A stretch of DNA of 30,916 nt from JAVWIF01 sp036639635 (GTDB lineage: Bacteria; Bacillota_I; Bacilli_A; Erysipelotrichales; Erysipelotrichaceae). The translations under genes and the position numbers were made by a program. Position 1 is the first letter of the stretch, and each line of letters starts with the position of its first letter. The DNA lies in NCBI GenBank assembly GCA_036639635.1, contig JAVWIF010000018.1, positions 1 through 30,916 of the forward strand, written 5' to 3'. The notes beneath the pieces were generated by a model. It searched no databases. It was not told the DNA's origin and saw only the letters and a program-made list of their open reading frames with translations. Shown here in pieces: positions 1 to 7,872 of this stretch.

Positions 1-15
1 CTTCTCATTTTTTTA

Positions 16-1680
16 TTATTTTAGAATGGCTCCTTCATCTGCACTTGCTACAAAACGCGCATAGCGTGCTAACCAACCTTCTTTAATCTTTGGTTCTGGT
101 TTCACCCATGCATCTAAGCGTTTTTGAAGTTCTTCGTCGCTTACTTCAAGATGTATTGTACTCGCATTAATATCAATTGAAATTTGGTCACCTTCTTGAA
201 TAACTGCAATGGGTCCGCGTGATGCGGCTTCTGGTGAAACATGTCCAATAGCTGCTCCTCGCGTTGCACCTGAGAAACGTCCATCAGTAATTAAAGCTAC
301 ATCTTTATCTAAGTTCATACCTGATAAAGCCGATGTTGGATTCAACATCTCTCGCATACCAGGGCCACCTTGTGGTCCTTCATAGCGAATTACAACAACA
401 TCCCCTTTCACAATACGACGCGCATAAATGGCTTCAATAGCATCTTCTTCACTATCAAATACACGTGCACTTCCTTTATGAATTAACATACTAGGGTCAA
501 CTGCTGAACGTTTTACGACACAACCTTTCGGTGCAATATTACCATAAAGTACTGCAATACCACCGTTTGGTGAATTAGGCGTTTCTATATCTTTTATAAT
601 GTTATGATCCAATACACTTGCATGTTCAATATTATCATGAACACTTTTTCCACTTACAGTTAGTATTGTATCATCAATTAAGCCTTTCTTGGCTAATTCA
701 TGCATAACGCTTTGAACACCACCAGCTTGATATAAATCAACAATATGATCACATCCTGCTGGTGCTAGCTTACATAGGTTTGGTGTCTTTTCTGAAATTT
801 CTTGAATAACTCCTAAGTCAATCGATACTTTTGCTTCATGGGCAATGGCTAATAAATGTAAGACTGTATTAGAAGAACATCCTAGTGCCATATCACAAGC
901 TAGTCCATTACGTAAAGCTTTTTCATTTACGATATCTCTTGGTTTAATGTTCTTATTTACCATATCCATGATTGCCATCCCTGCTTTTTTAGCAAGTTGC
1001 GTGCGTGCTGCATATACAGCTGGAATGGTTCCATTTCCAGGCAATGCAATACCTAGTGCTTCGCATAAGCAATTCATCGAATTAGCCGTAAACATACCTG
1101 AACATGAGCCACACCCTGGACAAGCATTTTGTTCAATATGAGTGAGTTCCTCTTGGTCAATAAGTCCTGCTTTCTTTGCTCCTACTGCTTCAAACATCGT
1201 TGATAAACTCATAGGAGTACCATGGTTATTACCAGGCAACATAGCCCCTCCACTCATCACTACACTAGGAATGTTTACACGAAGTGCTCCCATTAACATA
1301 CCTGGAACTATTTTGTCACAGTTAGGTACAAGTACCAAGCCATCAAAACCATGTGCCAAAGCCATTGTTTCAACACTATCCGCAATTAATTCACGTGAAG
1401 CAAGTGAATATTTCATTCCAATATGTCCCATAGCAATACCATCACAAACGCCAATACTTGGCACCATGATGGGTGTTCCTCCACTCATGCGAATACCTGC
1501 TTTTACACTCTCTGTGATTTTATCTAAATGTAAATGACCTGGAACAATCTCAGAATAAGCACTTACTACACCAATTAATGGACGTTCTAATTCTTCTTGT
1601 GTGAATCCTAATGCATAAAACAGTGATCGCTGTGGTGCACAAGCATCTCCTTTTAGAACTCTATCACTTTCTCTTCCCAT
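16..1680 (-). CDS. ilvD: dihydroxy-acid dehydratase
   Basis: Dehydrates 2,3-dihydroxy-isovalerate and 2,3-dihydroxy-3-methylvalerate to the 2-keto acids that precede valine and isoleucine; a cytosolic iron-sulfur enzyme. The 554-residue product has the full family length. Likely cluster and active-site Cys motifs are PNCDKIVPG (Cys about 121) and CPGCGSCSGMF (about 187-197), and the C-terminal GRFSGATRG segment is conserved. I chose the ATG at 1678-1680, about 6 nt after AAGGTG. A GTG three codons upstream would overlap that ribosome binding site. It is the last ilv gene seen, with its ribosome binding site immediately after the ilvC stop, so it is read from the same transcript. Function is certain from strong family similarity; the exact start is inferred. 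Confidence 0.97.
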   Translation of the reverse strand: MGRESDRVLKGDACAPQRSLFYALGFTQEELERPLIGVVSAYSEIVPGHLHLDKITESVKAGIRMSGGTPIMVPSIGVCDGIAMGHIGMKYSLASRELIADSVETMALAHGFDGLVLVPNCDKIVPGMLMGALRVNIPSVVMSGGAMLPGNNHGTPMSLSTMFEAVGAKKAGLIDQEELTHIEQNACPGCGSCSGMFTANSMNCLCEALGIALPGNGTIPAVYAARTQLAKKAGMAIMDMVNKNIKPRDIVNEKALRNGLACDMALGCSSNTVLHLLAIAHEAKVSIDLGVIQEISEKTPNLCKLAPAGCDHIVDLYQAGGVQSVMHELAKKGLIDDTILTVSGKSVHDNIEHASVLDHNIIKDIETPNSPNGGIAVLYGNIAPKGCVVKRSAVDPSMLIHKGSARVFDSEEDAIEAIYARRIVKGDVVVIRYEGPQGGPGMREMLNPTSALSGMNLDKDVALITDGRFSGATRGAAIGHVSPEAASRGPIAVIQEGDQISIDINASTIHLEVSDEELQKRLDAWVKPEPKIKEGWLARYARFVASADEGAILK

Positions 1681-1693
1681 ATCATTCACCTTC

Positions 1694-2689
1694 TTATTTT
1701 TTTAACCAACTCATCATTTTACGTAATTTAGCACCAACTGCTTCAGATTGATGTTGTGCATGCACACGACGCATTGCTAAAAAGTGTGCACGTCCTGCTG
1801 ATTTATTTTCACTAATCCAATTACCTGCAAATGTTCCATCTTGAATCTCAGTTAAGATTTTTTTCATTTCTTTGCGTGTATCTTCTGTAATCAAACGTTT
1901 TCCAGTTACGTAATCACCATACTCTGCAGTATCACTAATAGAATAACGCATCATTGCAAATCCACCACTATTAATTAAATCAACGATTAATTTCATTTCA
2001 TGAATACACTCGAAGTAAGCCATTTCAGGTTTATATCCGGCTTCTACTAAAGTATCAAAACCTGCTTGCATAAGTTCACAAACACCACCACATAAGACTG
2101 CTTGCTCTCCAAATAAATCCGTTTCAGTTTCTTCTTTAAACGTTGTTTCAATAATACCTGCACGTCCTGCCCCAATTCCACTTGCATAAGCAAGAGCATA
2201 TTCACGAGCTTTACCACTTTCATCTTGATGAATAGCAATTAAACTAGGCACTCCTCTTCCTTCTAAGTATTGACTACGTACAGTGTGTCCAGGACCTTTT
2301 GGAGCACACATCGTAACATCCACACCTTTTGGAGCCACAATTTGATCAAAATGAATCGCAAAACCATGGGCAAACATTAACATATTTCCAGGTTTTAAGT
2401 TTGGTTCAATATCTTTCTTATAAATATCTGGTTGATCTTGGTCAGGTGCCAAAATCATAATTACATCACCAGCTTTTGCTGCATCTGCCGTATTCATAAC
2501 TTCAATACCTGCTTCTTCAACTTTAGCACGACTCTTAGAACCTTCTCTTAATCCAACAACAACACGAACTCCACTGTCTTTTAAGTTTTGTGCATGGGCA
2601 TGTCCTTGACTACCAAAACCAATAATTGCTACTGTTTTCCCTTTCAATAAATCCATGTTACAATCTGCATCATAATAAACTTTTACCAT
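1694..2689 (-). CDS. ilvC: ketol-acid reductoisomerase, short class I
   Basis: Converts acetolactate and acetohydroxybutyrate to the dihydroxy acids using NAD(P)H and Mg2+. The Rossmann motif GFGSQGHAHA sits at about residues 24-33. The following loop VGLREGSKS carries Arg48 and two serines, the pattern usual for enzymes that bind the NADPH phosphate. The knotted C-terminal domain is complete and 331 residues is normal for the class I enzyme. The ATG at 2687-2689 lies 8 nt after AGGAGG; an ATG two codons upstream is too close to it. It stands between ilvN and ilvD, and about 60 nt of AT-rich sequence separate it from ilvN. Confidence 0.97.
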   Translation of the reverse strand: MVKVYYDADCNMDLLKGKTVAIIGFGSQGHAHAQNLKDSGVRVVVGLREGSKSRAKVEEAGIEVMNTADAAKAGDVIMILAPDQDQPDIYKKDIEPNLKPGNMLMFAHGFAIHFDQIVAPKGVDVTMCAPKGPGHTVRSQYLEGRGVPSLIAIHQDESGKAREYALAYASGIGAGRAGIIETTFKEETETDLFGEQAVLCGGVCELMQAGFDTLVEAGYKPEMAYFECIHEMKLIVDLINSGGFAMMRYSISDTAEYGDYVTGKRLITEDTRKEMKKILTEIQDGTFAGNWISENKSAGRAHFLAMRRVHAQHQSEAVGAKLRKMMSWLKK

Positions 2690-2747
2690 TTTCATTTCCT
2701 CCTATAGTTGGTATTACCATTTATAATAAACGTTATAATTCACGCGT

Positions 2748-3239
2748 TTAATACACAGTGTTATTACTTAATTCCAAGGCAGCTCCACCAGTTCGACTTA
2801 ATTCACTAATATGGAACTCTCTTAACTCTTCAATAAAATAATCAATCGTTGCTGGTGTATCAGCAAACTCAACAATATAACAGTCATCCTGAATAATTTG
2901 AATACGTCCACCAAAATCATCAACATTTTTTCTGAAAGCTTTGTACTGAGCAACACTAGGTTGCACTTTAATCAGTACAACTTCACGTATAAATAATTGT
3001 TCATCTGGTATTTCTAAAACAATTTTTACATCTTCTAATTTTGCTAACTGAAGTTTAATTTGATTGATTACATTGCAATCACCTGAAGTCGTGATTGTTA
3101 TTCGTGAAAACTGTTGGTTTTCACTAACCCCTACTGCCAATGTATCAATATTAAACCCTCTTTGTGAGAATAACGTCGTTACTCTCGTTAATACCCCAAA
3201 ATGATTGGATACCAACAATGATAAAACAGCACTTTTCAT
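2748..3239 (-). CDS. ilvN: acetolactate synthase, small regulatory subunit
   Basis: Regulatory subunit of acetohydroxyacid synthase. It normally stabilises and activates the IlvB catalytic subunit and gives feedback inhibition by valine. The 163-residue protein opens with an ACT domain (about residues 3-75), recognisable by NHFGVLTRVTTLFSQRGFNI, followed by the family's second ferredoxin-like half. I chose the ATG at 3237-3239, preceded by TTAGGAG at good spacing. A longer reading frame would run back into ilvB and lacks homology. It starts 11 nt after the ilvB stop, which suggests coupled expression. Confidence 0.95.
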   Translation of the reverse strand: MKSAVLSLLVSNHFGVLTRVTTLFSQRGFNIDTLAVGVSENQQFSRITITTSGDCNVINQIKLQLAKLEDVKIVLEIPDEQLFIREVVLIKVQPSVAQYKAFRKNVDDFGGRIQIIQDDCYIVEFADTPATIDYFIEELREFHISELSRTGGAALELSNNTVY

Positions 3240-3250
3240 ATTTTCAACTC

Positions 3251-4921
3251 CTAATTTCCATATAAGATGATATCTTTTCCACTTTTCCCAGGTGGGATAA
3301 TGGGATAAATACAATCATCTTTATCTATCCAACAATCAACAATAACAGGTACTTTACTGTTTAATGCTTCTTGCATCACACTTTCAATATCATGCTTTGT
3401 CTTAATTCTTAATCCTTTACCACCAAAAGCTTCTGCAAGTTTTACATAATCGGTTTGCCGATTAATAGACGTATTAGAATAGCGATGATCATAAAACAAG
3501 GTTTGCCATTGACGTACCATCCCTAGTACAGAATTATTAAAGATTAAGATAACAATTGGAATATTTTCACTTACAGCCGTTGCCATTTCATTCATATTCA
3601 TATGGAAACTACCATCTCCTGTTACAAGGATAACGCGACTATTCGGATTTGCTACTTTAGCACCAATGGCTGCTCCCATTCCAAATCCCATCGTACCAAG
3701 TCCACAAGAACTAATAAATGTACGCGGCTTTGAGAATTGATAATATTGCGCAATAATCATTTGATGTTGCCCAACATCGGTTGCTATAATTGCATCTTCT
3801 CCAACGATTTCGTGTAACGTTAATGCTAAGTTACGTGGATCTACGCCATCGCCTTCTTTAGGCTTTGGTAAATCTCGTTTCTCTTTTACTTGTTTTAACG
3901 TTTTTGTCCATTCACTATGTTTTGTCTCTGGCATGCTTTGCATCATTTTCTTTAATATATATTTAGCATCTCCAACAATACTAATATCGCTCATTACGTT
4001 TTTAGATATTTCACTTGCATCAATATCAAAGTGAATGATTTTAGCATTTTTCCCAAATTCTTCACGATTTCCTGCCACTCGATCAGAGAAGCGTGAGCCA
4101 ATCGCAATAATTAAATCAGTATGCAATGTCGCATAATTTGATACGGGTGTTCCATGCATTCCAATCATTCCCAAATATAAATCATACGCATAAGGTACAC
4201 TTGATAAGCCCATCATAGAACAACTTACTGGTATATCCATATGTTTAGAAAAGCTTAGTAATTCTTTTGTTGCATTCGATGATAATACGCCACCACCTGC
4301 ATAAATCATTGGTCGTTTGGCTTGTCTTATCATTTCTAGTGCTTGTGCAAATACTTCATCATCTACTTTATCTAATTTACGAATTCTAAACGCTGGTAGT
4401 TTTACATATTCACAAACATCACTTGTAACATCTTTTGGTATATCAATAAGTACAGGTCCTTTTCTTCCAGAATTAGCAATTATAAATGCTTTCCTAACGA
4501 TGCCTGCTAAATCTTCAACATGTTGTACAATGAAGTTATGTTTGGTAATTGGCATCGTAATTCCTGTGATATTTACTTCTTGAAAACTATCTCTACCAAT
4601 CAAATCACTTGGTACATTACCCGTAATCGCTACCATTGGAATAGAGTCCATGTACGCTGTCGCAATTCCTGTAACTAAGTTGGTAGCACCAGGTCCACTA
4701 GTAGCTAAACAAACACCGGTTTTACCACTGCTACGTGCATATCCATCAGCTGCGTGGGCTGCTCCTTGTTCATGTGAAGTTAAGATATGATGAATTTCTT
4801 CACTACGCTCATAAATCGCATCATAAATATTTAAAACTGATCCACCTGGATAACCAAAGATCGTATCTACGCCTTGATCAATTAAGGCTTGCATTAAGAT
4901 TTGCGCTCCATTCATTTTCAT
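3251..4921 (-). CDS. ilvB: acetolactate synthase, large catalytic subunit
   Basis: The ThDP- and FAD-dependent catalytic subunit condenses pyruvate with a second pyruvate or with 2-ketobutyrate, the first shared step of valine, leucine and isoleucine synthesis. The ThDP-activating glutamate is in SHEQGAAHAADGYAR (Glu51). The central domain is intact, and the Mg-ThDP motif GDGSFHMN followed by the Asn-Asn of FNNSVLGMV lies near residues 435-465. At 556 residues it has the biosynthetic (AHAS) length, and a partner ilvN lies directly downstream, which argues against a catabolic AlsS. The ATG has AAAGGG seven nt upstream. Confidence 0.96.
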   Translation of the reverse strand: MKMNGAQILMQALIDQGVDTIFGYPGGSVLNIYDAIYERSEEIHHILTSHEQGAAHAADGYARSSGKTGVCLATSGPGATNLVTGIATAYMDSIPMVAITGNVPSDLIGRDSFQEVNITGITMPITKHNFIVQHVEDLAGIVRKAFIIANSGRKGPVLIDIPKDVTSDVCEYVKLPAFRIRKLDKVDDEVFAQALEMIRQAKRPMIYAGGGVLSSNATKELLSFSKHMDIPVSCSMMGLSSVPYAYDLYLGMIGMHGTPVSNYATLHTDLIIAIGSRFSDRVAGNREEFGKNAKIIHFDIDASEISKNVMSDISIVGDAKYILKKMMQSMPETKHSEWTKTLKQVKEKRDLPKPKEGDGVDPRNLALTLHEIVGEDAIIATDVGQHQMIIAQYYQFSKPRTFISSCGLGTMGFGMGAAIGAKVANPNSRVILVTGDGSFHMNMNEMATAVSENIPIVILIFNNSVLGMVRQWQTLFYDHRYSNTSINRQTDYVKLAEAFGGKGLRIKTKHDIESVMQEALNSKVPVIVDCWIDKDDCIYPIIPPGKSGKDIILYGN

Positions 4922-4942
4922 ACTCTTTCCCTTTATACCTTT

Positions 4943-6145
4943 CTATTCAATTTCTACAACATATCCATCTTTCTCTAAGGCTTTTAATACGGCTTGCCCA
5001 TGTTCCTTACTACTAACTTCAAGGGCTACATGTAAAATTGTTTCATTTAAATTTAAATCAGCCTGTATGCGATCATATTGGATTTCTATTATATTCGCAT
5101 TTGCTAGTGTAACAACATGTGTAAAGTGTTCTAAACTTCCTGGTACATCTAACATTAATGCTTTGATTTTAATATTTCTACCGCGTGTAACTAGTCCTTT
5201 TTCTACTACTTTATGAATAAAGGAAACATCAATATTACCTCCAGATAAAACACATACTACTTTTTTTCCTTTTACATCAATCTTTCCATTGATCACAGCA
5301 GCTAAGCTTGCAGCTCCTGCAGGCTCTACTACTTGCTTTTCACGTTCTAGTAATTCAAGAATAGTGGCAGCTATTTCATCATCACTTACACAAACCATTT
5401 GATCGACGTTTTCTTGGATGATCTGTACTGTTTTTGTTCCTGGATTATTAACTGCAATACCATCAGCGATGGTATTGGCAATCTTTGTTGCTGTGTATTT
5501 TTTCTTCTTAAAAGATTGTACAATGGCATTTGCTCCTGTGGCCTGTACGCCAACAATCTGTATTCTTGGATTGATTTGTTTAGCATAAAAACTAATACCT
5601 GCGAGTAGCCCACCACCACCTGCTGGCACTACGATCATATCTACATTGGGCAAATCATGACAAATTTCATAAGCAATGGTACCTTGTCCAGCAATCACAT
5701 CTTCATCATCAAATGGATGAATAAAAGTGGCATGTTTCTCTTCTTGTAATTTACAAGCTTCTTGATAACAAGCATCATAACAATCTCCAGATAGAACGAC
5801 CTCTGCGCCATATCCTTTGGTTGCTAAGACTTTGGCAATTGGTGTACTCTTTGGCATAACAATTGTCGCATGCATTCCTAGAACACTACTAGCGTAGCTG
5901 ACGCCTTGTGCGTGATTTCCAGCGCTACTAGCAATGAGCTCACCGCTAAATCCTTCTTCTTTCAGCTTTGCTAATTTGTTAAATGCCCCTCTTACTTTAA
6001 AAGAACCTGTTTTCTGACGATTCTCACATTTTAAGAATAAATCACAATCACTCATTTTAGAAAACGTTTTTGATGAGGTTACTTTTACATTATGAATATT
6101 ACCTGCTAGCCGATTTGCGGCATTTTCAACATCCTTACAATCCAT
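4943..6145 (-). CDS. ilvA: threonine ammonia-lyase with C-terminal ACT domain
   Basis: PLP enzyme that deaminates threonine to 2-ketobutyrate, committing carbon to isoleucine. The PLP lysine is Lys50 in TGSFKVRGAFNKL, and the phosphate-binding glycine loop PAGGGGLLAG is near residue 175. At 400 residues it has a single C-terminal ACT-like domain (about 325-400), the form common in Bacillota, rather than the longer E. coli IlvA. A catabolic TdcB-type role is possible from length alone. Its place as first gene of an ilv operon, behind a leader rich in Ile/Val/Leu codons, supports a biosynthetic role. The start has a strong AGGAGG ribosome binding site 7 nt upstream, just after the attenuator. 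Confidence 0.94.
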   Translation of the reverse strand: MDCKDVENAANRLAGNIHNVKVTSSKTFSKMSDCDLFLKCENRQKTGSFKVRGAFNKLAKLKEEGFSGELIASSAGNHAQGVSYASSVLGMHATIVMPKSTPIAKVLATKGYGAEVVLSGDCYDACYQEACKLQEEKHATFIHPFDDEDVIAGQGTIAYEICHDLPNVDMIVVPAGGGGLLAGISFYAKQINPRIQIVGVQATGANAIVQSFKKKKYTATKIANTIADGIAVNNPGTKTVQIIQENVDQMVCVSDDEIAATILELLEREKQVVEPAGAASLAAVINGKIDVKGKKVVCVLSGGNIDVSFIHKVVEKGLVTRGRNIKIKALMLDVPGSLEHFTHVVTLANANIIEIQYDRIQADLNLNETILHVALEVSSKEHGQAVLKALEKDGYVVEIE

Positions 6146-6165
6146 ACAACTTCCTCCTTATTTAC

Positions 6166-6198
6166 AAAAAAACAGCATATCAATAAAATGATAAGCTG
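6166..6198 (-). terminator. ilv operon attenuator terminator
   Basis: On the minus strand CAGCTTATCA pairs with TGATATGCTG around a six-base loop (nine pairs, one T-T mismatch) and is followed by seven T. It lies between the leader peptide and the ilvA ribosome binding site, so it is a conditional stop rather than the end of a gene. Its 5' arm is the same segment that the antiterminator would capture. Confidence 0.88.
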
Positions 6199-6294
6199 CT
6201 TTTCTTTTTATACCTCACACCAATTGCATATGCAACAAAAGTGACTGTTATGAAATTCTCGCTAGAGACTTTCGAAAAAGAAAAACAGACTTAC
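6191..6294 (-). promoter_or_regulatory. ilv antiterminator pairing
   Basis: The leader segment 6275-6294 (GTAAG, a bulged T, then CTGTTTTTCTTTTT) can pair with 6191-6209 (AAAAAGAAAAGCAGCTTAT), making about 19 base pairs with one bulge and two G-U pairs. The second segment contains the ascending arm of the terminator, so the two structures exclude each other. The first segment is codons 17-23 of the leader peptide, directly after the Ile/Val/Leu run. A ribosome stalled in the run would leave it free to pair; a ribosome that moves on would cover it. The pairing is read from the sequence; the mechanism is inferred. Confidence 0.82.
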
Positions 6295-6343
6295 TTATGA
6301 CTATGAGAATAATAATAATGACGATAATATAAAACGCATTCAT
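6248..6343 (-). CDS. ilv operon leader peptide (attenuation)
   Basis: A 31-codon reading frame on the ilv transcript that starts about 33 nt after the predicted transcription start. It has a good ribosome binding site (AAAGGAAG, about 9 nt before the ATG) and ends in TAA. After MNAFY it reads IIVIIIILIVI, eleven branched-chain residues in a row; 15 of 31 residues are Ile, Val or Leu. This is the composition expected of a peptide that senses charged branched-chain tRNAs by ribosome stalling, as in the enterobacterial ilvGMEDA and ilvBN leaders. A tiny membrane protein is the alternative, but the antiterminator and terminator that follow and the ilv genes behind them make attenuation much more likely. 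No similarity search was possible. Confidence 0.9.
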   Translation of the reverse strand: MNAFYIIVIIIILIVISKSVFLFRKSLARIS

Positions 6344-6382
6344 AAGGTCCACTTCCTTTCACTTCATCTAGTGATTGTATAT

Positions 6383-6411
6383 AGAATAAAACTTTTTCAT
6401 AGTGTTGTCAA
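6383..6411 (-). promoter_or_regulatory. ilv operon promoter
   Basis: Minus-strand -35 TTGACA (6406-6411, perfect), 17-nt spacer, -10 TATTCT (6383-6388). Transcription should start near 6376, giving a leader of about 230 nt before ilvA that contains the leader peptide and the attenuator. Confidence 0.85.
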
Positions 6412-6427
6412 CACTTTTTACAATCTT

Positions 6428-6465
6428 TTACATATTTATTGTAACAAGTTTACATATGAATGTAA
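6428..6465. promoter_or_regulatory. two operator-like palindromes between divergent promoters
   Basis: TTACA-N7-TGTAA at 6428-6444 and TTACAT-ATGA-ATGTAA at 6450-6465 share half-sites, and their centres are about 21-22 bp apart, two helical turns. They lie upstream of the ilv -35 and of the -35 of the divergent ATPase gene. This looks like a site for a dimeric regulator, but the region is very AT-rich and I cannot name a regulator. Confidence 0.4.
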
Positions 6466-6491
6466 TTTTATTCATTATATGAAAACAAACC

Positions 6492-6520
6492 TTTGCAAAT
6501 GTTCAAGAATTGTTTATAAT
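6492..6520 (+). promoter_or_regulatory. promoter of the DUF815 ATPase gene
   Basis: -35 TTTGCA (6492-6497), 17-nt spacer, -10 TATAAT (6515-6520, perfect). The predicted start near 6527 leaves a short untranslated leader before the AAAGGG ribosome binding site at 6531-6536. Confidence 0.75.
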
Positions 6521-6545
6521 TAAACAAGCGAAAGGGATGAATACC

Positions 6546-7862
6546 ATGTATAAAGAAACAGCAAAATTAATACTATATCGTGAATTTGAAGAACCTTGTA
6601 TCCTCTATAACCTATCAAAGATATGTTTAGACTTTGATAAAAAGAACTATCAGAAGAGTGAATTGATTGAAAGAATCTATGCACAAATCAAAGCATTACT
6701 AGATATTTCTACAAGTTATGGCTTCGCTAATAACTTGTGGCACAATTATCTAACCTTCTTATTATTAATGAATGAAAACTCATTTAGTTTAGTAAGTGAA
6801 AAAAGTGGAGCACAAGAAGGAAGTGTCAATCATTTTGCGAAAAATGATTTCAAAATCTTTAAAAATTTATTTGACTATGATTTTTCACAACTTGAAACAA
6901 CACTCGACATTGATTGTTTTACGACGATTCAAAATTATGAATCGATACAAAAAAAAGAGCGTATGTACAATAAGAATGTAAGTCAAATGGTACAACTCAT
7001 CAGTAAACAAATAGAAGATGCTACAGATGAAAATGAGATATTTACCATCATTACATCTTTTTATCGTGATTATGGTGTGGGTATGTTTGGTTTAAATAAA
7101 GCTTTTCGTATCCTTTCAAAAGAAGATCAAAGTATCCGTTTCCTTCCTATCAACAATATGGAAAATGTACAATTAGTTGATTTAGTTGGCTATGAACTAC
7201 AAAAAGATATGTTAGTTGAAAATACAGAAGCCTTTGTATGTGGAAGAAATGCTAACAATGTTTTATTATATGGAGATAGTGGAACAGGAAAATCAACTAG
7301 TATTAAAGCCATTGTGAATGAGTTTTATGAACAAGGCTTACGAATGATTGAAATATACAAGCATCAATTCAAAGATTTGTCCACGATTATTGCTCAAATC
7401 AAGAATCGTAATTATCGTTTTATTATTTATATGGATGATTTATCATTTGAGGAGTTTGAAATTGAATACAAGTTCTTAAAAGCGGTTATAGAAGGCGGTG
7501 TAGAGACCAAACCTGACAATGTACTTATTTATGCCACAAGTAATCGTCGACACCTTGTACGTGAAACTTGGGGCGATCGTAGTGACATGAGTGAAGATGA
7601 AATGCATCATAGTGATACGATGCAAGAGAAGCTTAGTTTAGTTGCGCGTTTTGGTTTAAGTATTTGTTATGAACGACCAAATCAAGATGATTATTTTAAT
7701 ATTGTTATCCAATTAGCAAAAAAATATCCTGAGCTTCACTTAAGTGAAGAAGAATTATGTAAGGAAGCAGTCAAATGGGAATTAAGTCATGGTGGTAGCA
7801 GTGGACGTGCGGCTCAACAATTACTAAATTATTTATCTGGAAAAGAAAAGAAGTCGGATTAG
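6546..7862 (+). CDS. DUF815-family AAA+ ATPase
   Basis: Predicted cytosolic P-loop ATPase of 438 residues. The N-terminal half (about 1-200) is helical and has no domain I recognise. The C-terminal half is a AAA+ module with Walker A GDSGTGKST (243-251), Walker B FIIYMDDLSFEEFE (Asp297-Asp298), a sensor-1-like YATSNRRHL, and the family hallmark RETWGDR. This pattern matches DUF815, a widespread family of unknown function. The ATG at 6546 is 9 nt after AAAGGG; an in-frame ATG at 6537 touches the ribosome binding site and is unlikely. It is a single gene, divergent from ilv and convergent with pyr, ending in a shared terminator. Its target is unknown. Confidence 0.88.
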   Translation: MYKETAKLILYREFEEPCILYNLSKICLDFDKKNYQKSELIERIYAQIKALLDISTSYGFANNLWHNYLTFLLLMNENSFSLVSEKSGAQEGSVNHFAKNDFKIFKNLFDYDFSQLETTLDIDCFTTIQNYESIQKKERMYNKNVSQMVQLISKQIEDATDENEIFTIITSFYRDYGVGMFGLNKAFRILSKEDQSIRFLPINNMENVQLVDLVGYELQKDMLVENTEAFVCGRNANNVLLYGDSGTGKSTSIKAIVNEFYEQGLRMIEIYKHQFKDLSTIIAQIKNRNYRFIIYMDDLSFEEFEIEYKFLKAVIEGGVETKPDNVLIYATSNRRHLVRETWGDRSDMSEDEMHHSDTMQEKLSLVARFGLSICYERPNQDDYFNIVIQLAKKYPELHLSEEELCKEAVKWELSHGGSSGRAAQQLLNYLSGKEKKSD

Positions 7863-7872
7863 ACTTCTTTTC
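7845..7872. terminator. bidirectional terminator between the DUF815 gene and pyrE
   Basis: GAAAAGAAGTC pairs perfectly with GACTTCTTTTC around a six-base loop. The hairpin overlaps the stop codon of the plus-strand gene and abuts the pyrE stop. T-rich sequence follows on both strands, so it should end both converging transcripts. Confidence 0.85.

Noticed and set aside
1..15. An ATG on the minus strand (6-8) just after ilvD as the start of a further operon gene
   Set aside because: No ribosome binding site precedes it and the window ends after two more codons, so nothing can be supported.
845..1537. Plus-strand open frames opposite ilvD, and similar long antisense frames opposite ilvB, pyrD, carB, yaaA and others
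   Set aside because: They have no ribosome binding sites or recognisable domains and lie opposite strongly conserved genes; they are shadows of those genes' codon use.
6146..6376. A T-box riboswitch ahead of ilvA, suggested by GTGGACC in the leader (about 6346-6352)
   Set aside because: The T-box core AGGGUGGNACCGCG is not matched, the segment lies before the leader peptide rather than next to the terminator, and no specifier stem is evident. The leader peptide and antiterminator explain the region better.
6440..6454. A GlnR/TnrA-type box (TGTAA...TTACA) between the ilv and DUF815 promoters
   Set aside because: The spacing gives 15 bp, not the 17 bp of TGTNA-N7-TNACA. The same bases are better explained as the inner halves of two separate palindromes.
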